Part shown: in pieces, positions 22,974-35,228 of the stretch
How positions within the stretch are numbered: position 1 is the stretch's first letter
How the letters are laid out: every line of letters begins with the position of its first letter
Assembly (NCBI RefSeq): GCF_018687715.1
Contig: NC_056765.1
Span: forward strand, 15,620,501-15,684,500
Direction: 5' to 3'
Source of the DNA: Carya illinoinensis
Lineage: Eukaryota > Streptophyta > Magnoliopsida > Fagales > Juglandaceae
DNA length: 64,000 nucleotides
Translations under genes and position numbers: made by a program
The notes under the pieces: model-generated
Database searches by the model: none
Seen by the model: the letters and a program-made list of their open reading frames with translations, nothing else
What the model was told of the DNA's origin: nothing

Positions 22974-23855
22974 TGTTGATGCAAGAGTTTGACTAGGATT
23001 ATGTGACTAAGATGGTAGAGTTTATCTGATATTTGGTTCTATAATTTGGATGAATATAAAATACTTTGACTTTATCTATAACTATTTTGAGTTCACCTCG
23101 AAGTTATTAGGAAGTGATTTAAATAAGTCAAAAGTGTGAAAATCGAGTTCTAAGGATTCTATAATTATTCAAAGATGAGTTTGAATGGGAAACTGCTACT
23201 GCTAAGAAGATTTCATGCCAAGTGTCAGTATCCCATCAATAGAGTACCTTGACAAAGTTGCCCCATCAACAGAATCCTACTACAACTGAAACTGATTTCA
23301 GATTGTTTATTTAAGGGATCATACTGATTAGGACCTGTAGAGATTTAGTTTTATATTTGTTTTTAGAGCACTTTTAGTGTATGTTTTGGTGAGAAAATTC
23401 TTTGGCAAATTTTCATATTATTTCTCTCAAAAAATGTGATTATTGATCCAAGATTGAGATAACTTGATCTTGATTCAACCACTGGAGTTCCAATAGAGAA
23501 GTTAATGTTTGAAGATTGTCAGAGGTTCTGACTGCTATTACTATAAAGACAAATGAGTCGTTTGTCGTGCCAATTAAGAGAGTCAATTAACAAAATTTTT
23601 GTAATTGAGAAATTACTTGTAATTGATTTTCAAATAATGAAATTGACTTTTTTTTGGGTTTGGTTACCTCATAGGCTTTTACATTTAAAGAGTTTTTTAA
23701 AGGGTTTGCATTTGTTACTGATTTTGGTGTTATGCAATTTATTTACTTTATGTTTTTGGTTAATTATTAAATAATTACATGATTGACGACTAACCAATTT
23801 GTTGAGTGAATTGATAGATATTTCCATTCATATACAAAGGTACTTGGGTAATTGA
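22974..23855 (+). repeat. SIRE-type element 5' LTR
   Basis: Begins TGTTGATGCAAGAG and ends near TACTTGGGTAATTGA; the last few bases are uncertain because of an indel relative to the 3' LTR end (GGGCAATTTCA). Confidence 0.88.
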
Positions 23856-23858
23856 AAT

Positions 23859-23870
23859 TGGCATCAGAGC
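23859..23870 (+). other. SIRE-type element primer binding site (tRNA-Met type)
   Basis: TGGCATCAGAGC immediately follows the LTR; it is the form usual for SIRE elements, complementary to the 3' end of initiator tRNA-Met. Confidence 0.85.
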
Positions 23871-23904
23871 ATAGTTCACTCATTCGAGTGTGATCTATGT
23901 CCCT

Positions 23905-25710
23905 ATGGATCATGTCATTGTTGATATGTGTCCCGCGACACTTATTAGAAAGTTAGTATGAGGGTCTTCCTCAAGTCTTAGGATGAACGTATGTGGTATG
24001 CATTTGAATGAGGATAGACTAAATCTGAGACAACTCTTGATGTTTGGACTAGAGATAAGATCAACAACTGCAACTGGAATAGCAAAGGAGTTAATGCTAT
24101 TTTCATGAATGTATCTCCCGAAAGTTTAAAAGAATCAACATGTGTGAGATTGCCAAAAAATCTTGAGATATTTTGAAGGTTACACATGAGTGGACAAGAA
24201 TTGTAGAAAATTCAAAATTGCCATTGCTAAGCTCAAAATTTAAAAGACTAAGAAGATGGAAGATGAGAGTTGTATGATTTTTATGCTAAGTTTAATGCTA
24301 TTGTGAATTACAGGTTTAATCTCGACAAGAAGGTAGAAGATTCAAGGGTCGTGGAATGCTCTTAATGTCTTTGCCTGAAAGATTTCACTCAAAAGTAACT
24401 GTCATTGAGAAAAGTAAGGATTTGGATGCTATTAAAGTTAAAGAACTGGTCTACTCCTTGCAAACATATGAGTCCTCATTTCGCAAACAAGAAAAAGTAA
24501 GTTCATTGCTCTAAATACTATGAAAAATGATTGAGATGATTTTTTTAATGAAAAAAATCAGAACAATGAGGATATAGATTTCATTGCAATGAAATTCAGA
24601 AAATTATTGTTTAACAGGAAAGCAAGTGAAAAACTAAAAACGAGGTAAGGAATTTCTTGCAAAGAAAAATCATAAAGAAAAATCTAAGAAAGAGGACAAA
24701 GTAAAGTGTCACGAGTGCTCCGGCTATGGTCGTATTAAAGTGAAGTGCCCAAGCTTTAAGAAAAATAAAGGAAAAACACTGAATGTCACACTTAGTGACA
24801 GTTCAGAATATGAAACTTCTAGTTCATCGTTTGTTGATGAAAATTCCTTTATGACCTTTGCTACTGTTGTTGATGATTTTCCTGAAATTATGTTAACAAA
24901 ATCTAGAAGTGAATTTGATGATAGTAACTCAGATATAGCTCTTGTTGATGCTAACTATGAGCTAAGCATATAAGAGGCATATAATGATTTATGTGAATAA
25001 GTGGTCCAACTGAAAAACCTTAACAAGAAGCAGTACAATAAACACACAGCAGTGGAGAATGAAAAGAACAACTTCGCGAAAGTATTGAGAATTTTTGAAG
25101 TTGAGACATCGAGATTGAATGTTCAAAATAATGCACTAGATAAAGAATTTAAGAATTTTAAAGAGTGCCAACAAAAATTAGCAACTCAAAAATTGGATGA
25201 GATATTAAGTATTCAAAAGTCTAGCTGTGATCATATTGGATTGAGGTGCACAACTTCCCAAGGCAAAAGATCCTCAAGTATCATCATCAGCTACCACTAC
25301 CTGTAAGGGTATCTTCTTTGTCAAAAGAAGTTGCATCAAAGTCAAATCATTCTGAAAAGCCTCGTGAAACATCAACTTCAAAGAAGCTGAATTGAGGTAA
25401 TGTTGGAGGTAAGTTTATGTCTATTTGTCATTATTTTGGTATTTCTGGTCATATAAGGCCATATTGCTTTAACTTGAGTAAAGTGTAGAAAAATAGAGGT
25501 GAAAGAAAATCAAAGAAAATTGTAAAAACACTTGGAAACCAAGTCCAAGTGTTAAGCCAACAAATACACACCATAAGAGCCAAGGTATGTGAGTTGTTTG
25601 AATTTTGTCTTGGCAACAAGGATAAGCCCACAAAAAGTTGTTATAATGTAAAGATGGCCTCAAAATTTAAAGTCAAGTGGGTGGTCAAAGAAAATACCGT
25701 GTCACATTAA
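23905..25710 (+). pseudogene. SIRE-type gag (broken)
   Basis: Read across frames, the segments match SIRE-type gag: RVFLKS..DERMWYAFE near 23962, DVWTRDKINNCNWNSKGVNAIFMNVSPE near 24038-24120, a region like 'FYAKFNAIVN' near 24270, SLPERFHSKVTVIEKSKDLDAIK near 24370-24440, and the zinc knuckle CHECSGYGRIKVKCPSFKK at 24708-24764, where the expected His is replaced by Arg. A coiled-coil-like segment rich in Asn, Lys and Glu follows (25001-25230), then a second knuckle-like CHYFGISGHIRPYC near 25428 and a conserved tail (FKVKWVVKE) near 25670. In-frame stops occur near 23973, 24009, 24015, 24972 and 24999, plus frameshifts. Confidence 0.85.
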
Positions 25711-27455
25711 TTAATAGGACAACTTGCATGTTCTTGCATTCCTTGCATATCATTAGTTTAGGACATACATTTTACATTCTTTTATTTGTTTGCATATATT
25801 TCCGTTTGGTTTGGTTGAGTTGGTTTCTATATTTCTAGTTTGATTCTCAGTTTTATTTTTATTCAGTTGAGCAAAGTTCATTCTTGGTGTGCCAAGTCTT
25901 GAGTACTCGAATCCTCATAGTCCATTCCTTAAGCTGAAGCATCGCCATTTTGTGTAGTCAACTTTGTATATGTTAACCTTATGGTTCATCTTGACAATAT
26001 CAAATTATAATGCACTGTGAGGAACTTACTTTTACATTCTTTATTATTATGTTCCATAATTGTTTAGAGGTGCTCACCAAAGGGAGAGTCCATGCCTTAA
26101 ATTGACTAATACTAGTTGAACCTAGTTCTAAAAGCAAGAGATCTCCCCTTGCCAGACATAAATGTTTGATCCATATAGCAAAAATTAATGTTTATTCATT
26201 GTAAAAAAAGACAAACACCCTATAGAGATATGTCCCTATAAAAAGAAATGGTTGCTCTAATCATTGCAGAAAAAGATGAGTAATAAAAATGGACATATCA
26301 AGGGTTGTGCAATCTTGTATTCAAAGCAGATACTCTTTAAGTATCTAGAGCCTAGTATAAAGTCTTATTTTAAAGTGAGAGACCATCTCTTAGGAGTGTC
26401 TATAGGAAGAAAGATATAAATAAATAAATAAATAAGGGAATGGAAAATATATACAGATGATTCCTTGCAGTAAGTATTCTCATTCACACACTCACATGAA
26501 CTTTGTTATTGAAGGACTTATGATGTGTGAGCAACCATTGTGATTGTTGCAAATAAGAGAGTGCATTTTATTTTGGCTGTATGAGTGACATGATGCTTGA
26601 ACTTGTGATGCACTTAGGCATGTACATTAACTCATTTTCTTTTTTTTTTTTTTTAAAAAGGGAAAAGGATTTAAATAATTTTTTTTGAGTCAATTAGTTG
26701 TAATCTTTTACTTTTATATTCTTCATTTTGTTGGGTTGTTTGGTATATTTGTTTTTTGTTAGTTTGCATTCTGGTGCACAAGTCTGGGAAGTGTTTTTTG
26801 GTTTTAATAGAAACGTGTTTGAACTCAATGTTTAAGTCCCAGGGTGACTCTAAGCCATGGGCTCGTGCATGGCATGGGAAGTCACTTAGTGACTTAAGTC
26901 GTGTAGAGTTTTGATATACACTCACCCCCCACCATCCTTATACATTCTCTTATCACACTCACATTTTCACTTTACACACCTCTCTCACTTTTCTTGCTCT
27001 AGCTAAACACTACTGTCCACACCACTAGAGTTTTCAAGCACTTGGGCCCCTCAAAATTACACAGACCTTCTCTCTCCTTGATTTCAAGTCACGGTAAGTG
27101 CTCTTCTCATCTATCTCCTCTCCCATTCTAATTTTAGGGCTCGATGCACATTTATTTTGTGGAGTGTTGGTATTTTTTTTGATTTGGGAATTGTGGCTTG
27201 AAGTTTTGACGTTTGGGATGTGAAGAAGTGTAGTCTCTAGAGTGGGTCTGATTTGTCAATATATTTATGACGGATTTGGTGGGTTATGGAATTATGCATT
27301 TCGGTTTTCATGGTATGCTCACCAAGTGTTTGACTTTTTACCTTAACCAAATTTTCTCAAGCATTTGTTAAATTGTTTTACATGCATTCATATTCATACA
27401 TCAATTCTATCTAAATGCATGGTTGAGTAGAGATCAAATGGTATTTTGACCATGT
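25711..27455 (+). other. Non-coding remnant of the SIRE-type element interior
   Basis: Directly after the gag tail there is no protease-integrase-RT sequence; instead T-rich, low-coding DNA. I see no recognisable protein, RNA gene or terminal repeat. A C/T-rich stretch near 26930-27130 ends in AGTCACGGTAAGTG, which looks like a splice donor, but no exon can be named. It may derive from the region downstream of pol. Confidence 0.5.
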
Positions 27456-29705
27456 TGTTGCGACTAAACTTTGACTCAAATTAATGAATCAAAAATCTAG
27501 TGCAGTTTTACCTGCAAGTATACAGGCGTTGTAGTATCTTACAGGATCGAATCCACAGGGATTGACTTTTGTGATAAAGAAAATAAATTCAGACAATGAA
27601 ACGAAATTACTAAAATAAACGTGCAATCAAATGAAGATTGATAAAATGAATGGAAAAAGACTAAGGTTTCGAGGATCCATCTAATAATTTATGACATTGT
27701 TTCCGATCGATTTACTTCAATTAAACTAGAATAATGATTCCGTTTAATTGGAAGATTTAGCATTTAAGATCAAGAAAAACAGACGCTTATGATCGAGTGT
27801 GAACGATTTATTGATTAAAACATTTACAAATCTATTTGAATACCACAGGGATTCCTCAAGCATTCAATGTATTTGGAAATCACAATGAATCAAGACGAGT
27901 ATATAGACAATCAAAATATCCAAATAAAATCTTTCAATCGATCAAGCTCGTAGAATAAATTTTACATAGATTCGGAAACAATATGTAAATCATTAAACTT
28001 CACCTCTAACCTTAGTATGAAAATTTAGCCAAACATATTTATCACAAATAATATAGAAATCATATAAATATTATTCATTAGAAAACTAAAATGAAATACA
28101 AGAAATACTAGGCAACAATTTAGAAACAACAAAATTTAAAATCTAGTCAACATTGAAAGAATAAAGCTCACAATGTTATTAAAAGGCATAAAACAGAAAT
28201 TGAAACTAAGTTGTAGCCCAATGCCAAAAGAAAAACATGAATAATCGAAAAGGAATACAACTCCAACCACTTCAAATGTCCCTTTCTTCCACTCACAAGT
28301 CCCCACTCTATTCCTTTCACTCTACACCCACCAATTTCTTTCAACTCTTCCCTCTCTCCTTCCCGTGTCTCTTCCCCCACTTCTCCCTCAATGTCCCCTC
28401 CAGGTTCTCTTCAACCAACCTCTATTTATAGCAGAAAAAGCAATAGCCGAACACTCCACTTGCCCTTGAACGTAAAATCTATTTTTTTTTTCTTTTCTGT
28501 TTTGTTTTCTTCCGTAAGTTCCTCAACTCCAGCGACACACCTTTTCTTTCTTTCACTTTCGGCTGCCCCTCCTTTCTTTCCTTTCACCAATCGGCACCTT
28601 CATTCTCTACCCAAACCGACCCCACACACTTCTCACCCTCACTAAATCACTCCTTCAATCTCGGCAGCTCACCTCACCGATTCCTCTACCATCATTCCAG
28701 CCAATTCTCTCATCTTCTTTTCTTTTTTAATGAGGGCCCACGTAATTCCTATCTCAACCACTCATTACTCTCCCTCTCTACTCATGACTAACACACCCAT
28801 TTACGTAACCTGCCCTCACCGATTCCTCCTTTCACCATCAACCAAATTATTCCAATTCCTTTCTTTAATGAGGGCCCACGTAATAGCTAACACCTCAACT
28901 CTCTTCTCTTAATTCTGCACCTCCCTCTCAATTCCTCACGAAAATTCTGCACTTTCACTCTATTCTTGTCTCCAATCTCCCTTTCTTCAATCACAGATCA
29001 CTCTCAGCCGAAACTAATCAATCAACACTTCAGCCGATTCCTCCTACCTGGTCCCCTTCGACTTGGATGAAACACACTCACCCACTCTCCTCTCAAACGA
29101 AAAAGAAAATAGCTCCCCTCAAATTCTGCTGCTGCCTACCCCCTAAACGAAAAGTAAGATCATGAATAAAACAAGCCGCCTTTAGTCAAACGGAAAGGAA
29201 AGAAAAATGATCCTGCTGTCTCTCTCATCCGTCCATAAGGAAAAGCATAATTGTTGCATGTTCAGCGTGAGATTAGCTGTTGAATTTCCGTCTATCAACT
29301 CCATGTTGTTCCCTCTTTTGTCCCGCATGCGTACACATTTCAGAGTTGGTCAACCCATGTGCTGCTGTCCATTTTGAACTTGAGCTGTACCGAAACTCCC
29401 GTGAAAAGTTTTTGTTTTCTGCATTGTGTTTTTCTGCATCTATTTTCCGATTGGTCTGCATGTGTGCACACTTGAATGATGTTGTGTATTGCCCAAACTA
29501 TCCCTGTTATGAGAGGAATAAAAATGAAATATTTATTTTCATGTGAAACAATTGCATTATAAATCTTTTTAAACACCAAAATACTAGAATTTATCAATTG
29601 ACTCAAGTAATGTGATCTATTGCATAATTAAGTACTTAAATCATTTTTTTATTAAACAATTTGTTCGCTTAAATAACTTAATTATGCAATTTTAGCGCTT
29701 CATCA
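27456..29705 (-). repeat. Athila-like solo LTR, minus strand
   Basis: On the minus strand it begins TGATGAAGCGCTAAAATTGC, ATAATTAAGTTATTTAAG, like the Athila-1 LTR start (TGATAAAGGGTTAGAATTGC, ATAATTAAGTTGTTTAAA), and ends GTCGCAACA. It is flanked by a perfect 5-bp duplication CATGT (27451-27455 and 29706-29710). The segment near 27510-27570 has the ATACAGGCGTTGTAG and GGATCGAATCCACAGGG words often seen near the end of Athila LTRs. No internal region is left, so this is a solo LTR produced by LTR-LTR recombination. It differs strongly from the other Athila LTRs here and is a separate family. Confidence 0.88.
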
Positions 29706-29710
29706 CATGT

Positions 29711-30380
29711 CAAATCAAGGAGTATCATCTTGTCTTTTACACTGCACACATAGGTTTGGATCTCATTCATTTTGATTATGACAGTGTCACTAACCCTTCA
29801 CAGAGGAGATTCGCATATGACAAGGTGGTACATCTGTCATTGGAAATGCAGCAGGTGCTGGAGAATGTCGTGGACTCCGATATGGAAAAATAGTGATCAT
29901 TGTCAGATTATTCACAAAAATGGGGAGTGAAGAAAATAGTTTAGCAAATTCAGGGGGAGCTGAATAACTTTCGAGGGCTAGTTGAATGAATTTACTGAAA
30001 TGAATTTGTTGGAGGGGAGTTGAGTGATTTTTTTTTTTTAATTTCTATTTAAGATGGTTTAATATTGAAGGGGAGAACTAAACTCTAGTTTGCAAGAATT
30101 ACTTTAGAAACTTTTACTTGATGGTTGATTTCATTTAAGTTTATTTTTGCTGGATATAATTTTGATATTAAACTAGAACATGCTTAGACTTTGAATTAGA
30201 TTTTAAATCTTGTAAATTTTAATAGTACTAATCTTAGTCATTGTTCTATGTCAATAATTTTTTATTCTTAATTATTTGCTAGGAATTTCTTGGTTTCTTG
30301 GTCTGTTGGTTGTGTTTTGACAATTCTATATTAGATTCATCAAAAATTGATTTTGTCACCAATTTGTCAAAGGTTGCGAT
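29711..30380 (+). other. 3' internal remnant of SIRE-type element with decayed polypurine tract
   Basis: A frame of about 60 codons ending at the TAG near 29891 (...LDLIHFDYDSVTNPSQRRFAY...) could be the end of an env-like or other late frame; I cannot match it. AATTCAGGGGGAGCTGAA at 29949 resembles the purine-rich segment that SIRE elements carry before the 3' LTR. The tract directly before the LTR (AAAGGTTGCGATTG) has lost its purine run. Confidence 0.55.
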
Positions 30381-31261
30381 TGTAGATGCAAGAATTTGGA
30401 TAGGATTAAGTGACTAAGATGATAGAGTTTATCTTATCTTTGGTTTTATAATTTAGATACATGTAAAATACTTTGACTTTTTTTGTAACTTTTTTGAGTT
30501 TATCTAGAAGTTATTAGGAAGTGTTTTCAATAAGTCAAGAGTGTGAAAATTGAGTTCTAAGGATTCTATAATTATTCAAAGATGAGTTTGAATGGGAAAC
30601 TACTATTGCTAAGAAGATTTAGTGCCAAGTGTCAGCATTCCCTTAGAAGAGTCCCTCACGACAAAGTTGCTACATCAACATAATCCTACTATAATTGAAA
30701 TTGCTTTCAAATTTTTTATTTAAGGGATCCTATTGGTTAGGATCTGTAGAGATTCAGTACTGGATATTTTTTTAGAGCACTTTTAGTGCATATTTTGGTG
30801 AGAAACTTTTTTGGAGAATTTTCATATTGTTCTCTAAAAAAGTGTGACCGTTGATCTAAGATTGAGATATTGTGATTGTGATTTAGCCACTGGAGTTCTA
30901 ATGAGGAAGTCAATATTTGAAGATCATCAGAAGTTCTGGCTACTACTGAAGTAGAGACAAACGGGTTGTTTGTCGTGTCAAGTAAGAAAGTCAATTAACA
31001 AAAGTTTTGTAATTGAGAACTTACTTGTAATTGACTTTCAAATAATAAAATTGACTTTTCTGTATTTGGTTATCCCATAAGGTTTTATCTTTAAAAGTTC
31101 TATAAAGGATTTGCCTTCATTACCAATCTTGGTGTTATGCAATTTATTTACTTTATCTTATTGCTTAATTATTAAAAAATTGCATGATTGACAACCAACC
31201 AATTTGTTGAGTAAATTGGTAAATATTTCCGTTTATATACAACGGTACTTGGGCAATTTCA
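30381..31261 (+). repeat. SIRE-type element 3' LTR
   Basis: Begins TGTAGATGCAAGAATTTGG and ends GTACTTGGGCAATTTCA, followed by the CTTTT target copy. Clear full-length similarity to 22974-23855. Confidence 0.9.
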
Positions 31262-31696
31262 CTTTTCAATCCACTTAATCCTTGAATAAAAGTTTTTGGA
31301 TCTTTTTTCCTTAAGGTCTTGGAAGATTGTTATAGCTTAGGGGAAGTTTGGTCCGCTCCGGGGAGGTTTTGTGGACCAGACTGGACTTATTCGGTTCAGG
31401 ATTTTCCCACCCTAGACTAGACTGAACTCCCTAAGGATGGGGCCGGTCTAGTTCCATTTGGGACGATTCGGTCTAGTTGGTCCGTTCGGTCCACTCTAGA
31501 CTTTATTTTTTCTTTTTATCCAAAGACATTTTGTTTAATACTTATGTAATTATATTGTGATATATTTCATATATATACATATAATATACTATTATATATT
31601 AGTAATACGCTAATACTATTAGTCTATTAATATACAGTAAATTAGTAATAGTTATTAACGTACTTACTATAACTAATAATACACTAGTACTAATAC
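31262..31696. other. Spacer with GGTC/CCGG-rich stretch and AT-rich tail
   Basis: 31340-31500 repeats words like GGTCCGCTCCGG, GGTCTAGTT, GGTCCGTTCGGTCC; 31540-31696 is almost pure A/T with TAATACTA repeats. The combination resembles subterminal parts of plant hAT-type elements, but no terminal inverted repeat or target duplication could be set. No gene seen. Confidence 0.4.
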
Positions 31697-33739
31697 TGTG
31701 ATGACCCGCTTTCGCGCGTATTTTCACTGAAGGGTTGTTTTTATTTTAATTAATATATTAGTTTAATTATTTTAATTTATTTCATTTTAAAATTGGTTTT
31801 TAATTTATTTGATGTTGTGTTTTATTTATTTTATTTGTTTTACGGTTTTTAATCTCGTTTCGGTGGATTTGTTTTGTTTTCCCGGAGTGAGGATTGGACC
31901 TCATCTCTTTCCTACATCTTTTTTTTTTCTTTTTCCTTTTTCCTCTTTTCTTTTTCTTTTTCTTTCTCTTTCTTTTCTTTTTCTTCTTTTTTTTCTTTCC
32001 TCCCGCGTCGATCCCGTCTCTCTCTCTCTCCTCTCCCACGCCGTTGCAGCTCAACCCCTCGACCCGCCGCCGTCCGGCCGCCGTGCAGCACACCGCCCCC
32101 ACCGGTCGAACCTCCTCCCTCTGGCGCACCTCCCCACCAAATCCCAGCCCCATCCGGCCAGCCGTTTTGCCGAAAAACGCCATCAAAGCCCCCACGATTT
32201 TTGCTCCGATTCGCCGCCATCGCTCCACCTCCGGCTACCATTTCTTCACCACTTCATCACCGGTCCCTTGCCGTCCTAACCCACCCATTTTCGGCCTCCA
32301 ATAGTCACCGGAACAGCTCCCACGAGCTAGCTTTCCATTTTGGGATATCCGGCCATCAACCTCCATTTCCGCCGCCACCCACGGCCAACCACCACTTCCG
32401 ATAGCTTCATAATCATCCTTAGACCATTCCCTATCAATCCCAAGCCCTGGTTTGTCCCCGTTCAAAAGTGGGTATTTTACAACCCACTGCCACAGTGAAT
32501 TTTCACTGTTACGTTGCTTTTTCTCTGCCTTTTGCAACGTCGCAAGCTTTCTAAAAATACCATATAGCGCTGTAAGTATTTTCCAAACCCTATTTTCAGA
32601 TTTAAATATATATTGCTCGTTCAATAATTTTATCTGCTGGTTGGTTGATTCCGGACTGAGTCCGAAGAGTTCGGGGGTCGGATGGATGCGGAGTTGCTTG
32701 TTTTATTGAATTATGTTGGTTGTTTATTTTTGTGCATTGATATGGCATTTACATGGTGCATGCACGTGTGTTTTTGTTTAATTGAGAAAAGCCTGTTTAT
32801 TGGCGTAAGTGGACTTACGGGTGCGTGTGTACCATGACCCCAAGCCGGGATGGGGTATTATCTCAGTGGAGCTCCTCTGGTCACTCGGGAGGGGAATAAA
32901 CTGAGTGACGTCCCCTGAGTTGTCACTGGGCGACGACGGGAGCAGGGGCTAGGGGGTGCTTGGCTACGAACGCGCCGGGCGTGGAACCTGGCATCGCCCT
33001 ACGCACTGACTCTGTGGCCCTTCGCTGGTGAGGGCTAGAGGATGCTTGGCTATGAACACGCGGGGCGTGGAAATGGGCATCGCTCGTTAGGTGTCACATG
33101 CGTGGTGGTACTCTCCGGTGTGGCACTGGAGCCAGGGTGTGTGGATGACCCCTAGGGGAGGTCATGATGCATACGGGTTGAAATGGATAATGGTTTGAGA
33201 TGAATAAAGGCCAAATGTGACTTTTGGCGTGATTTTGGAACGGGTTTGTTCTTGGGCCAAATGGGATTTTTGGCGCATGTGGAAAATGTGATTTTATGGG
33301 TTTTACGCATTGGCATCAATTCATGCATATTGTTTGAGTTCTATATGCTTTTATCTGGTGGTGTTTGGATTTTACTTACCAGCGGCACCATTTTTAGTTC
33401 CGTAGATTTTGGTGCAGGATTTGAGGATGAGGAGGAGGAGGCTGAGCTCGAGGATGTGGCTCCGCTGGGTTGCTGATGTTATGCTTTATAAATTAGTTTA
33501 AAACTATATTTGTGTTTCTGTAATATTTTATTTATATATGTCTTAAACAGCTTGTATTATATTAAGAAAAATTCTGGTACTTAGTTATATGACTTTTGTT
33601 ATCCGCTGCGTGTTCATTCGTGCACATTTGTTGCTTTTGCACACACTTGGCACTCGTCGATAGGGTGGTGACCCGGGTTGTCACCATCCGGACGTCTCGA
33701 TTTCCCCGTGTCCGTGCGTGGGGATTTGGGGGCGTCACA
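31697..33739 (+). repeat. Tekay-type element 5' LTR
   Basis: TGTGATGACCCGCTTTCG...GGGGGCGTCACA, 2043 bp. Like the solo LTR at 18668 it has an AT-rich start, a polypyrimidine tract (31916-31997), a GC-rich body and a short acidic stretch near 33430. The GC-rich part keeps several frames open on both strands (for example 31874-32404); these are rich in Pro, Ser and Arg and are not conserved genes. Confidence 0.93.
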
Positions 33740-33741
33740 GG

Positions 33742-33754
33742 TGGTATTAGAGTG
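33742..33754 (+). other. Tekay-type element primer binding site
   Basis: TGGTATTAGAGTG lies 2 bp after the LTR and differs by C-to-T-type changes from the TGGTATCAGAGC complement of initiator tRNA-Met. Confidence 0.8.
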
Positions 33755-34033
33755 GTTTGGCTCTGGGTAAAACCACATGTCCCGTAGGTAGTACCAGAAT
33801 GCCTTTAAAGCTGTGTTTTAAAATTATGTTAAGTACAGCTATTTAATTTGTTTTATTTGCTTTATTTTTTTCAGCTTGTTTGTTTGTTTTTATTTATTTA
33901 GTTATGTTTTTGCAAGTTGGTTTCTTTTGTTTTCTGTGATGTGGTGATGGTCTGTGATTCTGTTTTTGTTTGTTGTTGGTTTTATTTGTTTTGTTTTCTG
34001 AAAGGGGGTTAAAGGTTGTGGTGGCAGGAAAAA

Positions 34034-35228
34034 ATGGGGAGACCAAGGAAATCTACTCAGGAGCCACGGGGCAATACCTCAAGAGATGACTCCATAGCCG
34101 AAGCAATACGGCAGATGACGGAGTTCATGCACCAGAATATTAGGCCTCAACAGACAGGGCCTTGGCCACCACAAGGGGGTCCCTGGCCACAACAAGGAGG
34201 GCCTTGTCCACAGCAAGGAGGGTTTTGGCCACAACCAGGAGGTCCTTGGCCACATCAGGGAGGGCCTTGGATGTACCAAGGAGGGTCCAGTAGCATGGTG
34301 CAAGCCGGATGCACCTATGAGCGCTTCCTGGCGCATAGAACCCCACACTTCACTGGAGAAGAGAATCCACTCCAAGCTGAAAAATGGATCAAAGACCTGG
34401 AAAGAACATTTGAGGTGTGTGGATGCACCGAGGCACAACAGGTACTCTACGCCAGCTATCTGTTGCAAGGCACCGCGTCTGATTGGTGGGATACCAAGTG
34501 GTTGATGCTGGAATCAGAATTGGGATCTTTCGCTGCTGTGACCTGGCAGTGCTTCAAGAAAGAATTTAATGACCGCTTCTTTCCCGCAACAGTAAGGAAA
34601 CAAAAGGCAAGAGAGTTCTCAAATCTGGTCCAAGGGGGCGCGACAGTGGAACAGTACGCTCGGAGATTCATAGGACTTAGGCGATTTGCTCCCCACTTTA
34701 TCGCCATAGAGGAGATGCGAGCTGATCGTTTTCAGGAGGGACTACACCCTGATATACGCTGTATGGTGGTCAGCCACCGGATATCCACTTTTCAGGAATT
34801 AGTGGATGTGGCCACCCTTGTGGAGCGAGAAAATTATCTGAGTATGGGCTCCCCTCCAGGACATAAGAGGCGGAGTTTTTCTGGAGAAGGAAGCAGCTCG
34901 GGTTCACCTCAGAAATTTGTTCAGCGAACTGGAACTCGACCTCAAACGTCCTCAAGTGTTCGTATGGGAGGACGAGTGCCAATTTGTGGAGCATGTAATA
35001 GAGCTCATGAGGGCGAGTGTCGGCTGAGTAGTGGACCCCAATGTTACCGGTGCGGCCAAGTCGGACATATTGCTCGGGAGTGCCCCGTCAGAGTTCAAGG
35101 AAGCCGTGGAGGTAGACACGGTGGAAGAACCAACCCGAGACAAGCAGTGCACGCCCGGGTTTATGCTGTCACACCCGGAGAGGTGGATGATGAGGCGCCA
35201 GCGACCCATGATGCTGGAGTAATTACAG
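34034..35228 (+). CDS. Tekay-type gag
   Basis: Open from the ATG at 34034 (MGRPRKST) to a probable splice donor at 35229. The N-terminal part carries about seven copies of a GGPWPQQ-like heptapeptide (34160-34295). The Ty3 gag core follows: FTGEENPLQAEKWIKDLERTF, ASDWWDTKW, FKKEFNDRFFP, ARRFIGLRRFAP and FQEGLHPDIR. The CCHC zinc knuckle CYRCGQVGHIAREC is at 35044-35085. Without splicing the frame would run on to 35458 through non-conserved hydrophobic text; with removal of 35229-35329 it joins the protease in phase. No stop interrupts the 398 codons, so gag itself looks intact. Confidence 0.9.

Larger units (their letters stand above)
22974..31261 (+). mobile_element. SIRE-type Ty1/copia retrotransposon, pol deleted
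   Basis: Two 0.88-kb LTRs of the same family, a tRNA-Met-type primer site after the first, and a perfect CTTTT target duplication (22969-22973 and 31262-31266) define the element. After removing an inserted solo LTR (27456-29705) the internal part is about 4.3 kb. It holds a SIRE-like gag with zinc knuckles but no protease, integrase, RT or RNase H; pol appears to have been deleted after the gag end near 25700. Gag has several stops. The element is a dead, gag-only derivative. Confidence 0.9.

Noticed and set aside
31874..32404. Pro/Ser-rich 176-codon frame in the Tekay LTR
   Set aside because: Several overlapping frames on both strands are open because of GC-rich composition; the frame is not kept in the solo LTR copy.
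18668..33739. The two Tekay LTRs as the two ends of one large element
   Set aside because: The first has its own perfect AGTTC duplication, the two differ strongly, and the DNA between them holds separately bounded elements.
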